Assembly: GCF_932274485.2 (NCBI RefSeq)
Contig: NC_065884.2
Location: 27,175,540-27,239,539, forward strand
Origin: Patella vulgata
Lineage: Eukaryota > Mollusca > Gastropoda > Patellidae
Direction: 5' to 3'
DNA: 64,000 bases
Shown here: positions 14,101 to 25,412 of the stretch, piece after piece
How positions within the stretch are numbered: the stretch's first letter is position 1
How the letters are laid out: each line of letters begins with the position of its first letter
Translations under genes and position numbers: made by a program
Notes under the pieces: model-generated
The model's input: only the letters and a program-made list of their open reading frames with translations
Told to the model about the DNA's origin: nothing
Database searches by the model: none

Positions 14101-17100
14101 TATCAGCTCTTGGTCTCAGTATGGTGGCTAATTTCCAGGTTCGTGGGCTTACACGTTTCTTGTTTGTTTGTATTATATTTATTGTGAGTAACAACGATAT
14201 TTAAAAAATCGACCCATGTGCGATGGCAAGCTATTTCTTACATTCGGTAGTTATGGAGACTATCGTTTTCAATGGATGTTTCAGGTATTCTTGTAATGTT
14301 CTAAAAGGTGCGCTGTTGATCATAATATCCTAGTCTACGTAGCTTGAACTGACAAGGAGTTGTGTCGTTCCCCAAAGAGTCTTGTACCAAAGCGGATTAT
14401 TGAAATGAATATACCATATGTTAGACTGTGTTTCTACTTTTGTACTTTTAAATAAAACAAGTCTTTGATAAAGTCTTGTAACACCGCCCTCGCGCTTGTC
14501 CACACGAAACGGATTTATCAAAGAATCTCATTATGGACGACCGTTGTATATAACAATTTACACGAACGCTGCTTTGATATACGAGCAGAAAGAATTTTTG
14601 TCGTATCTTTACACTATTATTTACAATATGATCCCCGCCCTAACATTGTTTTATATTATCTAAAGTTAATTATACTCGAGGTATACTGTAATATATCAGT
14701 TGCTTAAAGCAAAACTTTTTATCAGTTTGTGGTTTTATAAAAAGACAGATATGAGCTTATAATAAAACCTCTCACACAAACCATTTGAGAGAAAATCCTC
14801 CAGATTTCTGAAATATCAAGAATATTTATAGAATCAGATTAAAATATTTAACTTCATATCAGATAATTTGGTGTTAGAAAACGGAGCAACAAAACATAAT
14901 GGAATACATTCTAATTCTAAAAGATGTATAGAGTTACTTTAAAATCTACATTTTATGATATTTACCTTAATGTAAGTATGGAACAAAGCCACGTTTGTTC
15001 TTTGTCAGCTAACCCATTGACCCAATACTAGATTACTGAACTATTTTCTTTGGACACATGGGACTTTCTTTTTTCCTCGTCTGGCAAGTACATGTGCATA
15101 TCATATCAAACACTGAACAAACGGCCGCCCAGGTTAACGTCATATTAGGCCATCGTCGTTAGCTATTATTTATGTTCTAGAACCTATCTAAGTGACATTT
15201 GGACAATAAATATCAAATGAAGCTCTAAGATATAGATAGAGAATCTCCTACCAGTAACAAAAAACGAGGCTCTGCCGAGTTTTTTTTACTTTATCAACGA
15301 GTGTTGATATTTTTTGATATAAAAAAAGACGAGTAGTAGATTTTATTTATCACCCAATCCCTTCTTACATGCACAAATAGATAAATATAATTCTTTGCTG
15401 TAGATTTCACTTTTACTGAACATTACGGCGTAGTGATACATCATTTTTTGACAGCAATTCAACCATTGCAAAGTCCTTTATATTGACCCAGTGTTTCCAT
15501 CAAGGTCAATTGACTAAGAATAGTTCATTTTTAATTTAATAAAGTTATTTTTAATAAGAAATGAACTGTTCTTTGAAAATAAAAAAAGTAGTTCCTTTTC
15601 AACTGACCAATCAAATTCATGTAAAGCGATATCTCCTTGTAGATTATGAAATATATCACACAAGCGATATCTACTGTAGAATGTATTATTGGGTGATAAA
15701 AGCTAATATTGATATTGTCCTGTGAGATCCGGAAACAGCTTTGTGTTTCATTTGTCAAAAATAAAGTGTAATCCAAGATAACCATTTTTAGAATGAAATG
15801 TGATGTATATTGTCGCCATGTACCCACTGATAAATTACCTTTAGAGGCTAAAGTGATCATCCGATTGACATGGAATTTATACACAATGTGTATGCCATTG
15901 AGACAAAGAACTTTATTGATTTTCAACAATTTCCGATAATTACTCACCCTTGATCAATTTGTAAAATCTTGTGGACGAGTGCGTTTTAAAAGTGCTAAAT
16001 CGCTATTTTTTGGCACCTAGAAATGGACACAAATGGGTCGCAACGCATATAATACCGTAACAAGAATGTATATAAACTGATTTACATTCAATCGTTTCTG
16101 TTGTACTCTTAGTTCTAATCAGTTATGGGTGATATTGAGTTAAAGACTTGCCTCCTTTAAATGCACCCGTTAACTACAAATAATAAATATGCGACGACTA
16201 TATTGGACTGCTTGGGGGACTTAGCTGCAGTGGGTGTATATTTTGTTGTCTGGCAACCTATCTTTGTTATTAATGATAATTTCGTTGCCTCAGGTAATAA
16301 TACTTTTAATATTAACACTTAAAGTAACACCTCTTTAATAAAACGATACACAGTGGGTAATAAAACAAAACTGGCGAAATATCGTACTTCAGATCAAGAT
16401 GGCGTATGTCAATATTTATGTTAAACTCTGTCAACGGTTATTTACATTATGTGTTTATGGTTCAATTACCAATAGAAGATATCTAATTGTTAACCCATTT
16501 ATTTATTGGGATAAATGAACACATAAAAAGTCGTTCGCAACTAAACAATTTTCTCGAAACTCTAATGAGTCTGTTTTAACGGAAACAATCTTGGAACTAT
16601 ACCCCCCTCCACCGCCCCACCTTCTCCTTTCCCTTCCCGTCCCCAAGCCGCTCTCTATATCTCTCTCCCTCTCACTTGTCTCACTCTCTCCCATTTTGGT
16701 TTATCTCTTACCATTGGTGCAGAACGGAGGGTCTGGCAAGGAGAAGTGTCTAGTCGCTTCAATGGGTTGAAAAATCGAGGTCCCGTGTACAAATTGTCGT
16801 GCACGTAAAATAACCCTTGATAGTTGCAGTTTGAAATAAGAGTAGGCAATAGCACTAATGTCCGGGAAAATGTTTGTTTATAGCACATTGCACATATGCC
16901 CGGGTGGTACAGAAAAGTAGGACGTTGAAACACAATTTTATTTTTCTCCCTCTCTGTGAAATCTTCCCACACAACGCACAGTGGTGAGTTGTTGACGATG
17001 ATGAGTATTACTAATCACACACCTGTATCTCTGCTACATATCTGGTACATGTATCTGATCTATATCAAGGATTAACACACATACATGTGCACATGGCTAT

Positions 17101-20100
17101 TGTCTCGTTAGGGCGGGCCTCAGCACCTGTTAAAGATCAGCAATTGTTTACCTGTAACCCAGATAAGGAAAATGATGTTTATTTTATAATAGATTGATGT
17201 AGAATATGCAGTTATTAACAGCTGCACGCGCATGTTTTATACCTATACTTAACCAAGTGCTAGAACGCCATGTGTGCCAGGAGCATCTGTAATTTCATAG
17301 TCAATATCTATCTAGATTACAGACCAAGACATATGTCTACACCATTTTTAGAATGTGAACCCCTGCTAGAATGCAAGTCATGCCAATGTGAAACATCCTA
17401 TCTTCAATTATTTTTATTAGTTATTGGTCAGAATTATTGACCATAACATTGGAGCTATGCTAGATTAAGTCGACCAAAGTTTTAGGCTCATAAGTAATTT
17501 AGAAAATGTATCCTACACGTGTTCCCGTCTTCATTAGCTCAATAGGACGTTAAATCCCATTTCATTTCCAACATGTGTTTATTTGTTAGACATGTTATCT
17601 GTTTATAGTTACATATTGAGACATATACATGTACTTCAATGTGTAAACCATCACACGTGGTTTTTTAGATACTTAAAGATACTTTCCAAGAAAAGTATTT
17701 ATCGGGTGTTTATTTCCAATAAAAGTATTTATCGGGTGTTTATTTCCAATAAAAGTATGTCAATTTTGGTATATATGGAAAGTAGAAACATCCAATCTTA
17801 CTAGAAAAATACTGGATTCCATGAAAAACACCCATGGAGTGCACACAGGGCAAAATGTGAGGGTTTCCCTAACCGGCAACCCGACGATTAATGATGTCCG
17901 CTCGAGTAACGTCAAAGGTAGCACGCGAAGAATGCCGTATCTCCCAGCGCTAGTGAGCGTTTGGTGTATTTTCATAAACTTGGTGGCGCAACAGTTTCTG
18001 AGTTAAAAACCACGGAAAAAAAACTGGGCAGTGGATAATCCGAGAATTTAATGGGCTTCGATATTTGTAATAAATAGTTAGCGATTAAAGACAACATCGT
18101 CTTGTATATGTAATGAATCCTCCCCCGGCTTCGCACCCTTGCTAGGTACCGAGAGAGGTAAGTCACGTGACAGAGACAAAACCTTTTTTGGCAGATTTTT
18201 TAAAGCAGGGGTATTCCTTGACTTTTACAATGCTTTGAGACGGATTTGAAGCAAAATTATGATAAATTAATTGGTTTGAATTTGTTTTTAGTCTTAATAT
18301 ATCATCAAATCACCCCCAGTTTGTACGCGGAAATGTATCTTTAATAGATTTTACCAGTGTTACATATGAAGTACCCAAAACATATTTTAGTTTTTTGAAC
18401 ACACCAAACGAAAAGTGGTATCAATGTTCTGAACAGTCCCTGGATCGTATACGGTACATGCCGCGAGGTGGCACATTGAATTTCCTGTCTGATCTCCCCA
18501 GGACGGTATAGCAGGGCAAGGAAAATCGTCTTGTTGGTGCCCATCCGTGCAATTAGTGCCCCCTCTTTCAATTTACGGAACGTTACATTCTTTGGTTAGA
18601 AAATATTGTCAAAATGTATTTTCTTTATTTCAGACTGTTGATATCAAAGCTGCTCACTATGTTGGTGCCGGTCTCGCCTTTGTACTTGGTACTGTTTACT
18701 GTTGGATCCAGTCTTCATTATCATGGAAATTACGCCATGCTTTAAAGAATAGTTATGTGGCCGTGTGGCAGTTTGTGAATAGTGCCTTTCTTACCGCATT
18801 CCTAATAACATGTATCCTTAATTTTGAAAAAGAAAATATTGAAATTTCAATAGCTCCGCCCAATGACTTTGAACTATTTAAAATTGAAATGTTTCTACCT
18901 TATGGTAATTTACATAATGATGTAAATTGAATCATTAAATAAAATGATACTTTCAGTTTACATAATAATATTATTATCCTTAATGATTTAAAGTTATCAT
19001 ATCTAAAGCTATTTATAAACTAAGCGAGTTAAATGGTCTCGGAACAAAATGGGTAAGTCGGTGAACATGATTATGCTCGTTGTAATATCAACAATGATTT
19101 AATGATTTAAACAGTCACAATTAACCCCTTATTTTTCTACTACATATGGTCATATTGTTGTACAGGTTGAAAGTTCGGAGATGCACCTTTAATGACGTTT
19201 AGAATTGAAATCGCCCAATTTGCACTATCCACAAGTCATCAAATATCCCATAGATTATCTTCCTTAGGGCATCTATCTTTGTTTCTTAAATTGTGTTTAC
19301 ACGTATAAAAATTGTTTTTATTTTTCTTCAGGATACGTTACGAATTCCCTACCTGATCTCTACAGCAACAGAATGGTTAACAGCAGGCGCCATTGTCACA
19401 TTTGTCCTGACCTTTATACCGGACTTTAAGAAATCTGTTTTAATTGGCCCAGTAGTTGAATTGCCGCTAGAAATAATTACAACGATAAACGTAAGCATGG
19501 TTTGTTTACCTTTACCTAAACGGAAATAAACAAAATCTCATAAGACAAAACAACGGACTAGACATAGTAAGCAGTAAACAACAAGCACATATCGTATCAA
19601 TTGAAGGGATCTGTGACCCGGCCGTGAGCGTCCACTGCACTGTATAGGCCCGGGCTTGTAGTGATAATTGCTTCACTCAAAATGAAAAGCAACTAACAGT
19701 AAGCGAAACAATCCAAACAAAAAGGGAATATTATCCAAACGCTCCAACATTCTTATGTGAGTCATGATCGGCTATGTGGTCGGAAAATAAATTTCTTGAG
19801 GATGCGAAGGGAATAATTCTATGGATAGCGAGGTCTAGATTTTAGCAGCAGTTGTTGTTGAACAGCCTTTAAATTTGATTTGCTTACGAATATCGCTTCA
19901 GTGAACTGGCCCTTTTCATCACCCGTGGCTGAACTTGAACACGGTAAATTAGGACCTCGCCATTTGATTTCGTATCTACACGTTCATCTATAACTAATTG
20001 TTTTCATATTTTTCAGGAGTGCCCATCTATAAATGGATATAACCCTAGTCCTAGCTCCAGTGTAAATACCGAATTATTACCCAGTAAAATAGACAATAAT

Positions 20101-20133
20101 GGTTTCATGTGTAAACGAGAGCCTATCCTTTGA
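2104..20133 (+). CDS. DRAM/Frag1-family multi-pass membrane protein (DRAM2-like), seven coding exons
   Basis: Joining 2104-2192, 7236-7289, 12852-12919, 13990-14138, 18634-18921, 19332-19490 and 20017-20133 gives 307 codons plus a stop; all junctions are GT-AG and in frame. The product lines up end to end with my recollection of human DRAM1/DRAM2 (238/266 aa): PYIS at residues 45-48, then VPERCIF, YIRY, LGLSMVANFQ (about 111-120), HYVGAG (128-133), EW (230-231) before FVLTFIPDF, and a short polar tail starting ECPSINGY. Hydrophobic stretches suit the usual six-helix topology. Family members are lysosomal or endomembrane proteins linked to autophagy and p53 response; that role is family knowledge, not shown here. 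The human TMEM150 relatives share NFQ...HYVGAG, but PYIS and the EW-FLTFI-DF block favour DRAM. The loop at residues 182-216 and the tail look longer than in DRAM2. The first ATG is chosen because DRAMs begin just before helix 1. Confidence 0.9.
2355..3030 (-). repeat. three stacked partial SINE family A copies in intron 1
   Basis: The tail motif (minus-strand GACGTTAAACCC) occurs at 2355-2409 and again from 2410. A third body copy starts near 2702 and runs to the tRNA-like head near 3030. The repeated segments, such as caagggatctttnacgtgcacgcc, show tandem or nested insertion. Confidence 0.75.
3574..4220 (+). mobile_element. TACGCCCACA-type non-autonomous element
   Basis: Starts TACGCCCACATTGAAATGTG and ends near GTGGGCGTG, an inverted copy of the start, with a small hairpin just inside the 5' end. 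The interior holds about three diverged 125-150 bp modules (ccgattgacttna, gataattactgcca, ttatggcccttga). It has no coding capacity. I use this name only for convenience; the superfamily is not known. Confidence 0.55.
4221..7235. other. intron 1 of the DRAM-like gene, distal part
   Basis: AT-rich DNA with no gene seen. A hAT-like terminus (CAGGGCCGGGTTAAG) occurs near 6338 without a recognisable partner end. A short hairpin (CGGAGC-aaa-GCTCCG) lies near 5866. Confidence 0.4.
7236..7289 (+). CDS. DRAM-like gene, coding exon 2
   Basis: Acceptor tttatag before 7236, donor atcag|gtaaga at 7290. It supplies the last base of a split Ser codon, 17 codons (YAVSVSQGHVEPDFPYI) and two bases of the next Ser. 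The PYIS motif of the first lumenal loop is completed across the junction to exon 3, as in human DRAM1/2 PYISDTG. Confidence 0.9.
7645..7990 (-). repeat. SINE family A, old degenerate copy
   Basis: Retains atggggtttaatgtc, catgcacgctaatgtgtag and cttcccgaacgactagacac in the minus-strand order of the family. It lies in intron 2. Confidence 0.55.
8618..8725 (+). repeat. SINE family B, 3' fragment
   Basis: Contains ctaagcgcaagtgaattg, aaccatatgttaatct and gtgtcgagtagacgttaaac, ending in a (CT)n run, as in the full-length copy at 46818-47087. Confidence 0.7.
9105..9400 (-). repeat. SINE family B, near full length
   Basis: Begins on the + strand with (GA)n and ggggtttaacgtcca, and ends at ttcggccatccaaccccc, the complement of the tRNA-like head with A box. 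The complementary B box (tgcaacccgggaatcgat) is at about 9308. Confidence 0.8.
9404..9868. mobile_element. TTAA-flanked MITE-like repeat (copy 1)
   Basis: Bounded by TTAAAGATACATTATGGGAG at the left and AGCTCTTGCATAATGCCTGT followed by TTAA at the right. The ends are imperfect inverted repeats (CATTATG core) abutting TTAA. Related copies are at 48526-48881 and 31903-33457. TTAA targeting suggests piggyBac-like mobilisation; no transposase is present. Confidence 0.5.
9990..11620 (+). repeat. degenerate tandem array, about 300-bp units, intron 2
   Basis: Five diverged units share gatatctatatga, attggaatcaaatat, aaaatatttgttttgaagg, ccacttccggtga and cttgaaaagcgac. Clear units begin near 9998, 10325, 11041 and 11300; a poorer one spans about 10630-11035. 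There is no long ORF. Confidence 0.65.
11621..12851. other. remaining intron 2 sequence
   Basis: AT-rich; nothing recognised apart from the acceptor tract before 12852. Confidence 0.4.
12852..12919 (+). CDS. DRAM-like gene, coding exon 3
   Basis: Acceptor cttttccag before 12852, donor ctt|t gtaagt at 12920. It encodes YTAIKVPERCIFAQLINIGA and following residues, matching the APEKCLFGAMLNIAAVLC segment of DRAM2 (start of helix 2). The last base pairs with two bases of exon 4 to make Leu-71. Confidence 0.9.
13445..13700 (+). repeat. tRNA-derived SINE with family A tail and a multiplied B-box region
   Basis: The head ends in a B-box-like ggagttcaatcccgag, followed by two further 30-bp variants (cattcccggtgttggcttga, tttaatcccggtgttgactt). 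It then joins the family A body (aagagtaggccgtaa) and tail (aggaccttaaaactcattt). It lies in intron 3. Confidence 0.6.
13990..14138 (+). CDS. DRAM-like gene, coding exon 4
   Basis: Acceptor attttatttcag, donor ttccag|gttcgt. It encodes 49 full codons, AFNVYIRYL through LGLSMVANFQ. It spans the end of helix 2, the cytosolic loop (AAKRPPCDRK) and helix 3. The ANFQ ending coincides with the family-conserved position. Confidence 0.92.
14139..15785. other. intron 4 of the DRAM-like gene, proximal part
   Basis: AT-rich; no gene or named repeat recognised. A short hairpin-like acgaggctctgccgagt lies near 15265. Confidence 0.4.
15790..16265 (+). mobile_element. TACGCCCACA-type element, second copy
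   Basis: Shares ggctaaagtgatcatccgat, gattttcaacaatttccgat and the 3' end gcagtgggtgtatattttgt with the element at 3574-4220. A 138-codon minus-strand ORF across it is a by-product of the repeat. Confidence 0.5.
16603..16695. repeat. pyrimidine-rich tract
   Basis: More than 90 bp almost wholly C/T on the + strand (cccccctccaccgccccacc, then tctctctccctctcac). Confidence 0.7.
16705..16950 (+). repeat. SINE family A, 5'-truncated copy
   Basis: Matches from the body (ggtgcagaacggagggtctg) through cgaggtcccgtgtacaaatt to the tail gtaggacgttgaaacac. Confidence 0.7.
16951..18633. other. intron 4, distal part
   Basis: Holds only a SINE family A tail (17523-17572, taggacgttaaatcccattt) and a 30-bp direct repeat (17686-17758). 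Otherwise nothing recognised. Confidence 0.4.
17686..17758 (+). repeat. 30-bp tandem repeat, 2.4 copies
   Basis: The unit ccaataaaagtatttatcgg plus gtgtttattt repeats at 17686, 17716 and 17746 (partial). Confidence 0.8.
18634..18921 (+). CDS. DRAM-like gene, coding exon 5
   Basis: Acceptor tttctttatttcag before 18634. The 96 codons run from TVDIKAAHYVGAGLAF through GNLHND (helices 4 and 5 and a long polar loop). The donor was set at gat|gtaaat (18922) because only a phase-0 end joins exon 6 in the conserved frame; the nearer gt at 18904 would shift frame. The open frame would otherwise stop two codons later. Confidence 0.85.
19332..19490 (+). CDS. DRAM-like gene, coding exon 6
   Basis: Acceptor tttttcttcag, donor ataaac|gtaagc. 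The 53 codons are in phase 0 at both ends. They encode DTLRIPYLISTATEWLTAG and the last helix ending FVLTFIPDFKKSVL, equivalent to the EWS/EWT...FLTFIQDFQ block of human DRAMs. Confidence 0.92.
20017..20133 (+). CDS. DRAM-like gene, last coding exon
   Basis: Acceptor catatttttcag. The 38 codons from ECPSINGYNPS to KREPIL are followed by TGA at 20131-20133. It corresponds to the cytosolic tail of DRAM2 (PCPINNERTRLL), with the CP-IN and ELLP pattern kept. It is longer and Ser/Asn-rich. Confidence 0.9.
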   Translation, partial: ECPSINGYNPSPSSSVNTELLPSKIDNNGFMCKREPIL

Positions 20134-20706
20134 TTTTCTCCACCAGATATAATTATGTTTGTGGAACATTAAACCAGCGATTGTGCTTGTACACGCAAAC
20201 AATGAAAATCGTCATGGGTACGTTGTTTGACGATGTGAGGCGAGGCGATGTTTCATGTGTAGATCCGGTACCTTGGCTTGAAATGGGACATACCTTGTTA
20301 TGTAAAAATACAAGGATTCTTCAGCTGGAGGCGACGAGCGTGTTATTTATATCATTGAAATCCCGCTAAAGCCGGATTAACATATTTTGATTAACAACAA
20401 CGGGTATTTTTGACCAGGCTACCATAATAATCTTTCATTCATTTCTCTTAAAGACGTTTAACAATGAAGTATAAATTGAAATGAGTGGTCAGAGGTCCTT
20501 GCTTAAGTTCTTTTGCCACTAATAGTCTCATACAAAGTTCCATGTAACTAATTAATTTCAAACTGAAAAAATATCCCTACTTAGTTTCCTGTGGGTTATT
20601 TGTATTGCAAGCAACTTTCTATAGAATGCCCCAGGTCAGCACAAGCACGATTAACGGGCGATAACTCCACTAGTATTATTAAACATAGTTTCAGACAGAA
20701 AATAAA
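20134..20706 (+). other. probable 3' UTR of the DRAM-like gene
   Basis: The first AATAAA after the stop codon lies at about 20700, with another near 20845. The 3' end is inferred from these hexamers alone. Confidence 0.35.
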
Positions 20707-21779
20707 AGAAATACCTGTGATTACGGTTACTCGACCGATCCCTAAACTTGGCGTGATTTTCAAGAATCCTACTCTGTAATTAAGCTATAAATGCAAGACA
20801 ATATAGATGAAACAAATTCCACGAAAATGAAATAGTAAAAAATTAAAATTATTAATAAATAAGGTGATAAAAAGCTAAAAATAAAAGATAATCCGACCGA
20901 CCTACCGACTCTATTTTTGGAGCCAAGTAACTGTAAACACATGTATTTTTTCTTTGCCTAATGCATCCTAACACAATGAATCCAAAGTTGTCTACAGAGA
21001 GACGGTGTTTTAGAGAGTTAGTTTTTTAAAAAAGATATTTAAAGATAAAAATAAAATATAAAATGGTGCTATTTGAATTTGTACATATTTTTTTTTATAG
21101 AATTCTCAAAGAATACGCCCACATGTTTTCTTTTTTTTTGATCCGAATTAAAAACCAATGACAACACAATTATGTAACAGATTTAGATTTTTAAAACCAT
21201 AAATGGAACGAAACATAATTGTCTGAAAAGGTTTTTGCATACACAACGTATTCATTTCCGATCACGAATGGAAATAAGAATACTGCTAACTTACCAAAAC
21301 TCATACAAATTAATATTCCTTATCAAGTTAGTAAGTAATAAATTAAGTTTTTATTCATCCAGTATAATAAACGTCTCTAATGTATTTATTATTTTTGTTT
21401 ATATTATATGTAATTGTTGTGTATATTGGTGACTACGTCGTATATTTTGTATATTTTAAGTTAATATATTATATTATTATTAATTAAATAAAACTGATAT
21501 ATATCTGTATATCTGTTTGCTTTCTGTTCCTACTGACTGAAACGTTGACCCCCCCCACCCGACGTAAATTCTCAGGTGACGGCTAATAGTAAGTGCCACA
21601 TAAAACAAAACAAACGCAATATTAATGTTAAATTTTTTTATGTCAGCCTTATTTATACCAGATTTGATTATTAATTACCTTAACTTTTTTATAACTTTGA
21701 AAAAATGTTTTGGCTGTTCTAGACGTTAAATTTAGGCCTTTGCAGAGGAGGGACGGGCGGCCGGCCGGCAGGCGCAGTT
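20707..21779. other. intergenic stretch
   Basis: AT-rich with T runs. A fragment of a TACGCCCACA-type terminus occurs at 21113 (atacgcccacatgttttc). No gene seen. Confidence 0.4.
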
Positions 21780-22014
21780 GGAGGGGTGGGGTGGGGTTAA
21801 CGCATGCGCGTTGTATCAGAAGGTCTGTCATGTGGCGTGGTTTCGTTTCCCCGCGTGTACGTGGCAAGCAGTAGGGTCGCCTGTCCAACCTAGTGGGTCC
21901 TTCGATTTTCTCCTAGTGCTAAAGACTCCTTCGCGCAAGCGAATTATTGAAATAAAATTGAACCATATTTTAGTCCCGAAGTCACCTAGTTTGTGTCGAG
22001 TGGATGCTGAACGC
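21780..22014 (+). repeat. SINE family B, slightly truncated
   Basis: Contains cgcatgcgcgttgtatcag, a B-box-like ggtttcgtttccccg, gtagggtcgcctgtccaacc and gtttgtgtcgagtggatg. It abuts the LINE fragment that follows. Confidence 0.75.
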
Positions 22015-22086
22015 CAATTCTATCTTTCCTTCTCCAAGAAACCGACCCACCCAATATATGGAAGGGTGTCTCTGCCAATATTAAAT

Positions 22087-22779
22087 GTTCTACTAAAATG
22101 TCTTTTCCAATGACTGATATCAATGCATTCAATAAGAGTATTAAAATATGTTGGATCAGAAGATCACTTGTTAATTCTCTGGTCACTTCTCGATTAGATA
22201 ACTTTAATTCACTTTTAGTTGGTTTACCTTTAAAGCTTATAGATAAATTACAAAAAGTACAGAATACTGCGGCTAGACTTGTTACTTTAACTAAGAAATG
22301 TGACCACATAACTCCTGTTTTATATAAATTACACTGGTTACCTGTTAAATATCGAATTGATTTTAAGATTTTATTACTTACTTTTAAATGTTTAAATAAT
22401 TTAGCTCCTGTTTACCTCTCAGATCTTTTAGAACTTTATACACCTGGCCGAACATTACGTACATCAGATAAACTACTTTTAAAGCCCAAAACTGTTCAAC
22501 TATAGTCTCCTATGGTCAGCGCTCTTTTAGTTATCAAGCACCTGTTTTATGGAATAATCTACCATTTAGTTTAAGATGTTGTACATCTCTGTATTCTTTT
22601 AAAAAACAACTTAAAACACATTTATTTAATCAGGCTTTTAACTGACTCTGTATACAATCGTTAACATGCCCATAATCTTGTTGTTTATGTGTGATTTACA
22701 TTGTCACTTTGTGAAGTGCCCCTGAACATGTTATATGAAAGGGTGCACTATAAATATGCTGTAATAATAATAATAATTG
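22087..22779 (+). mobile_element. CR1/L2-type LINE, 5'-truncated 3' end
   Basis: An open frame of about 135 codons gives the typical C-terminal end of this reverse transcriptase: SRLDNFNSLLVGLP, LQKVQNTAARLVT, DHITPVLYKLHWLPVKYRI and PVYLSDLLELYTP. Later coding sequence is recognisable after a stop and frameshift near 22503. The 3' end carries a gtgcactataaatatgctg motif and an (AAT)n tail, as is common for this clade. Only about the last 15% of a full element is present. Confidence 0.88.
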
Positions 22780-22942
22780 TCAAAACAGTAATTGTAGTCT
22801 TTTCATAGACAATTATTTGAAATTATTCCCTTTTGGTACTTCCGGGGTAGGGTCCAATCTAAATATTTGATGTGATAGAAAATCCATTCTGGAGGGACAC
22901 TTATAAAGCATGGGTTGAGTTAGTTGAGATAACAAAGATATG

Positions 22943-23155
22943 AGAGAGAGAGACCCGGGGGTTAACGTCCACTCGACACAAACTAGGTCATTTCGGGACT
23001 AACATTTGGTTTAATTCAATAATTCGCTTGCGCGTTGGGTCTTTAGCACTGGGAGGAAACCGGAGGATCCGGAGAGAACCCACGAGGTTGGACAGGCGAC
23101 CCTACTCCTTGTCACCTACAACCGGGGATTCGAAACCACGCCAGTTGACTCAATA
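22943..23155 (-). repeat. SINE family B, head lost
   Basis: Starts with (GA)n and gttaacgtccactcgacac and ends past the B-box complement ggggattcgaaaccacgcc. The tRNA-like 5' end is missing. Confidence 0.8.
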
Positions 23156-24179
23156 ATACAACATCGAACATGGCGACCTGTGAAAATCTAATCTAAACTA
23201 TCTGTTTATTGCATAGTATTAGTTATAATTACACTAGACATTATGCTGCGATAACTTTTTTGGTGATTTACATATATGTGTAAGATATTCACAAGAAGAC
23301 GTGGCAATAATAATAATAATATGAAGAAGACAATAGTGTGTGTAGGCAGTTCATATAATTATTTACAGGCTGACCTGATCAGACATTTTGCAACCTTCAA
23401 TAATTTGGTATACTGTTGGGGGAAAAATAGAGCAATCGGTGAAGCGTATATAGAGAATAAAACCGGATGTGTACAGCTGGCTGAAAAGAAACAAACTGGA
23501 AGTGAGATCGGCTAACCTTTCCAGGTCATAAGCCTCCATATCCGCCATATTATTTCATAAATTGGAAACAAGTATGGCGGCTTGGGGATTTAACTTTTTT
23601 TTATTTAATTATTTCGGTATTTTTGTAACCGGAGTTCAGCTTTAAGACTTTGTACATTGTACTTTTTACATATAATCAATGGAAAAGACATTTTAGCAGA
23701 GCATTTAATATTGGCAGCGATATCCTTTTCCATACCAATCTAGCAAATTATTTGAGGGAACAGGACATGGGTGTAAGACCCGTGGGTCATTTCGTTTCAA
23801 GATATTGATCCAGTCTTAGTGACATGACCAAAAGAAAGTTACAGGTGCATGCGGACCACCTAATATTCCCCATTGCCTTTTGTCCCGGCAACAACCATTT
23901 CCAAAATATCTGTTGGGCTGAAAACTCCTCACCACAGACGGGGTAGCATGTAACATTTTGTATCTCCAAAGCTTGTGGGACACAAAAATTGGAAATACGT
24001 TGTAGCAAATTAGCAAACATGTAACTATCCACTGTAACCAACCCCTTCGCTCTCATATCCCCCCCGTCTCTCAATCGTGAATATTTACCAAAACATGGCA
24101 GAAAATCTCAATTCAAACCTTAGACTCTAGACCAAATACGTTAAACAAAATGGCCATGCAGCAGGAGACGAAAGCGTAA
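23156..24179. other. intergenic stretch
   Basis: No gene recognised. Overlapping minus-strand ORFs of 66 and 95 codons at 23787-24074 show no motif. Confidence 0.35.
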
Positions 24180-24385
24180 TGAAATGAAATGGGGTTTAAC
24201 GCCCCTACTGTTCTGCTCCAACTAGACAGCTGTAATTGTCAGGCTCTTCGTCCTGCACTACTGACAAGGGGAAATTAGGTCAAAAAATCCCGATGAACTT
24301 TCTTGGCTAATGGAGGGATCGAACACACAACCTCCAGGCTAGCGAGTCAGCGTCCTACCCACTTGTCCACCGTCGTTCCCAGAGG
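24180..24385 (-). repeat. SINE family A with a large internal deletion
   Basis: The tail (gaaatggggtttaacgcccc) is joined directly to the distal body (ctagacagctgtaattgtca) and to the head, whose B-box complement is gggatcgaacacacaacctc. Confidence 0.8.
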
Positions 24386-25412
24386 GAAATGAGATAGAGT
24401 ACGAAGTTTCTAGTGAGCGTAAGTTACCTTATTGGCCAAGAGCGGACTCAGATCAACTAATAAATAGTTTGTTATTAGTGCACATGACGTATCTTTGCTG
24501 GAATGTTTGTAACTGGTGACAAGACGGCATACATGTCATCTCGAACTCACTTATCTCCAGGGTGATAGAAACTAGACTGGATGATAACCTAGTATAAAAT
24601 CAGAAACACAGACGGAATTGTAATTTAGTTAAATTATATTCTGTCACGATAAATATATGACTTGTACGCACCAGACTTATTGAAAGATTGAATGACTGAT
24701 TGATTCAGACATACTATATTACATGTATAGATAAAACGCGTCAGCATTGTCAACAAATAGTAAATTGATGTCTCTATTGATGGTGATAGATCGAACATGA
24801 AATACACTTTTAATATTCATGAAAAAAAGGGCAATACAATAGTTAGTTGGCGACATCACATGTCCAGTCAATCAAATACACTGGCAGTTTATGTTAATTT
24901 ATAAAAGATAGTAATAATGAAGTCACATTCCTTCTTTAAGAATGACATTGGTGTATGATGATAATTGAAATACTTTCATTTAAAGTAACTGTACGTCATT
25001 CGCATTTTTCCACGGCTTCATCTACGTTCAAATGTACTCAGATTTAATTACGACACAATATCAGCAGAATCTAATTCCAAGGCTTGTTTTTAATCGGATT
25101 AAAAAGAAGCTCATCAAAAGAGTTTAGCGAGGATTACAGATGGTGCTGCCTTTTGACCATGCCGTTTATATCGCCTGAAAAGAAGATACCGAATGTTGAC
25201 AAATTTTTAGTTCATGAGATCTTTGTGTATACAGCACGGTATTGAACCATTTTGGGACTAATATTAATTCCTTTATACATTCAGCAATCACAATATTGTA
25301 ATCAATTCGGACATTACAAACATTTATCTAGAGGTTATTAATTTGAAATGATTTACAAACTATACATTGTACGAAAATGTGTTTTGTTGAATATAAACCA
25401 GCGACTGCCAGG
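24386..25412. other. intergenic stretch
   Basis: AT-rich DNA; nothing recognised. Confidence 0.35.

Noticed and set aside
15531-15947. 138-codon minus-strand ORF
   Set aside because: It lies across a TACGCCCACA-type repeat and is not open in the related copies; no motif.
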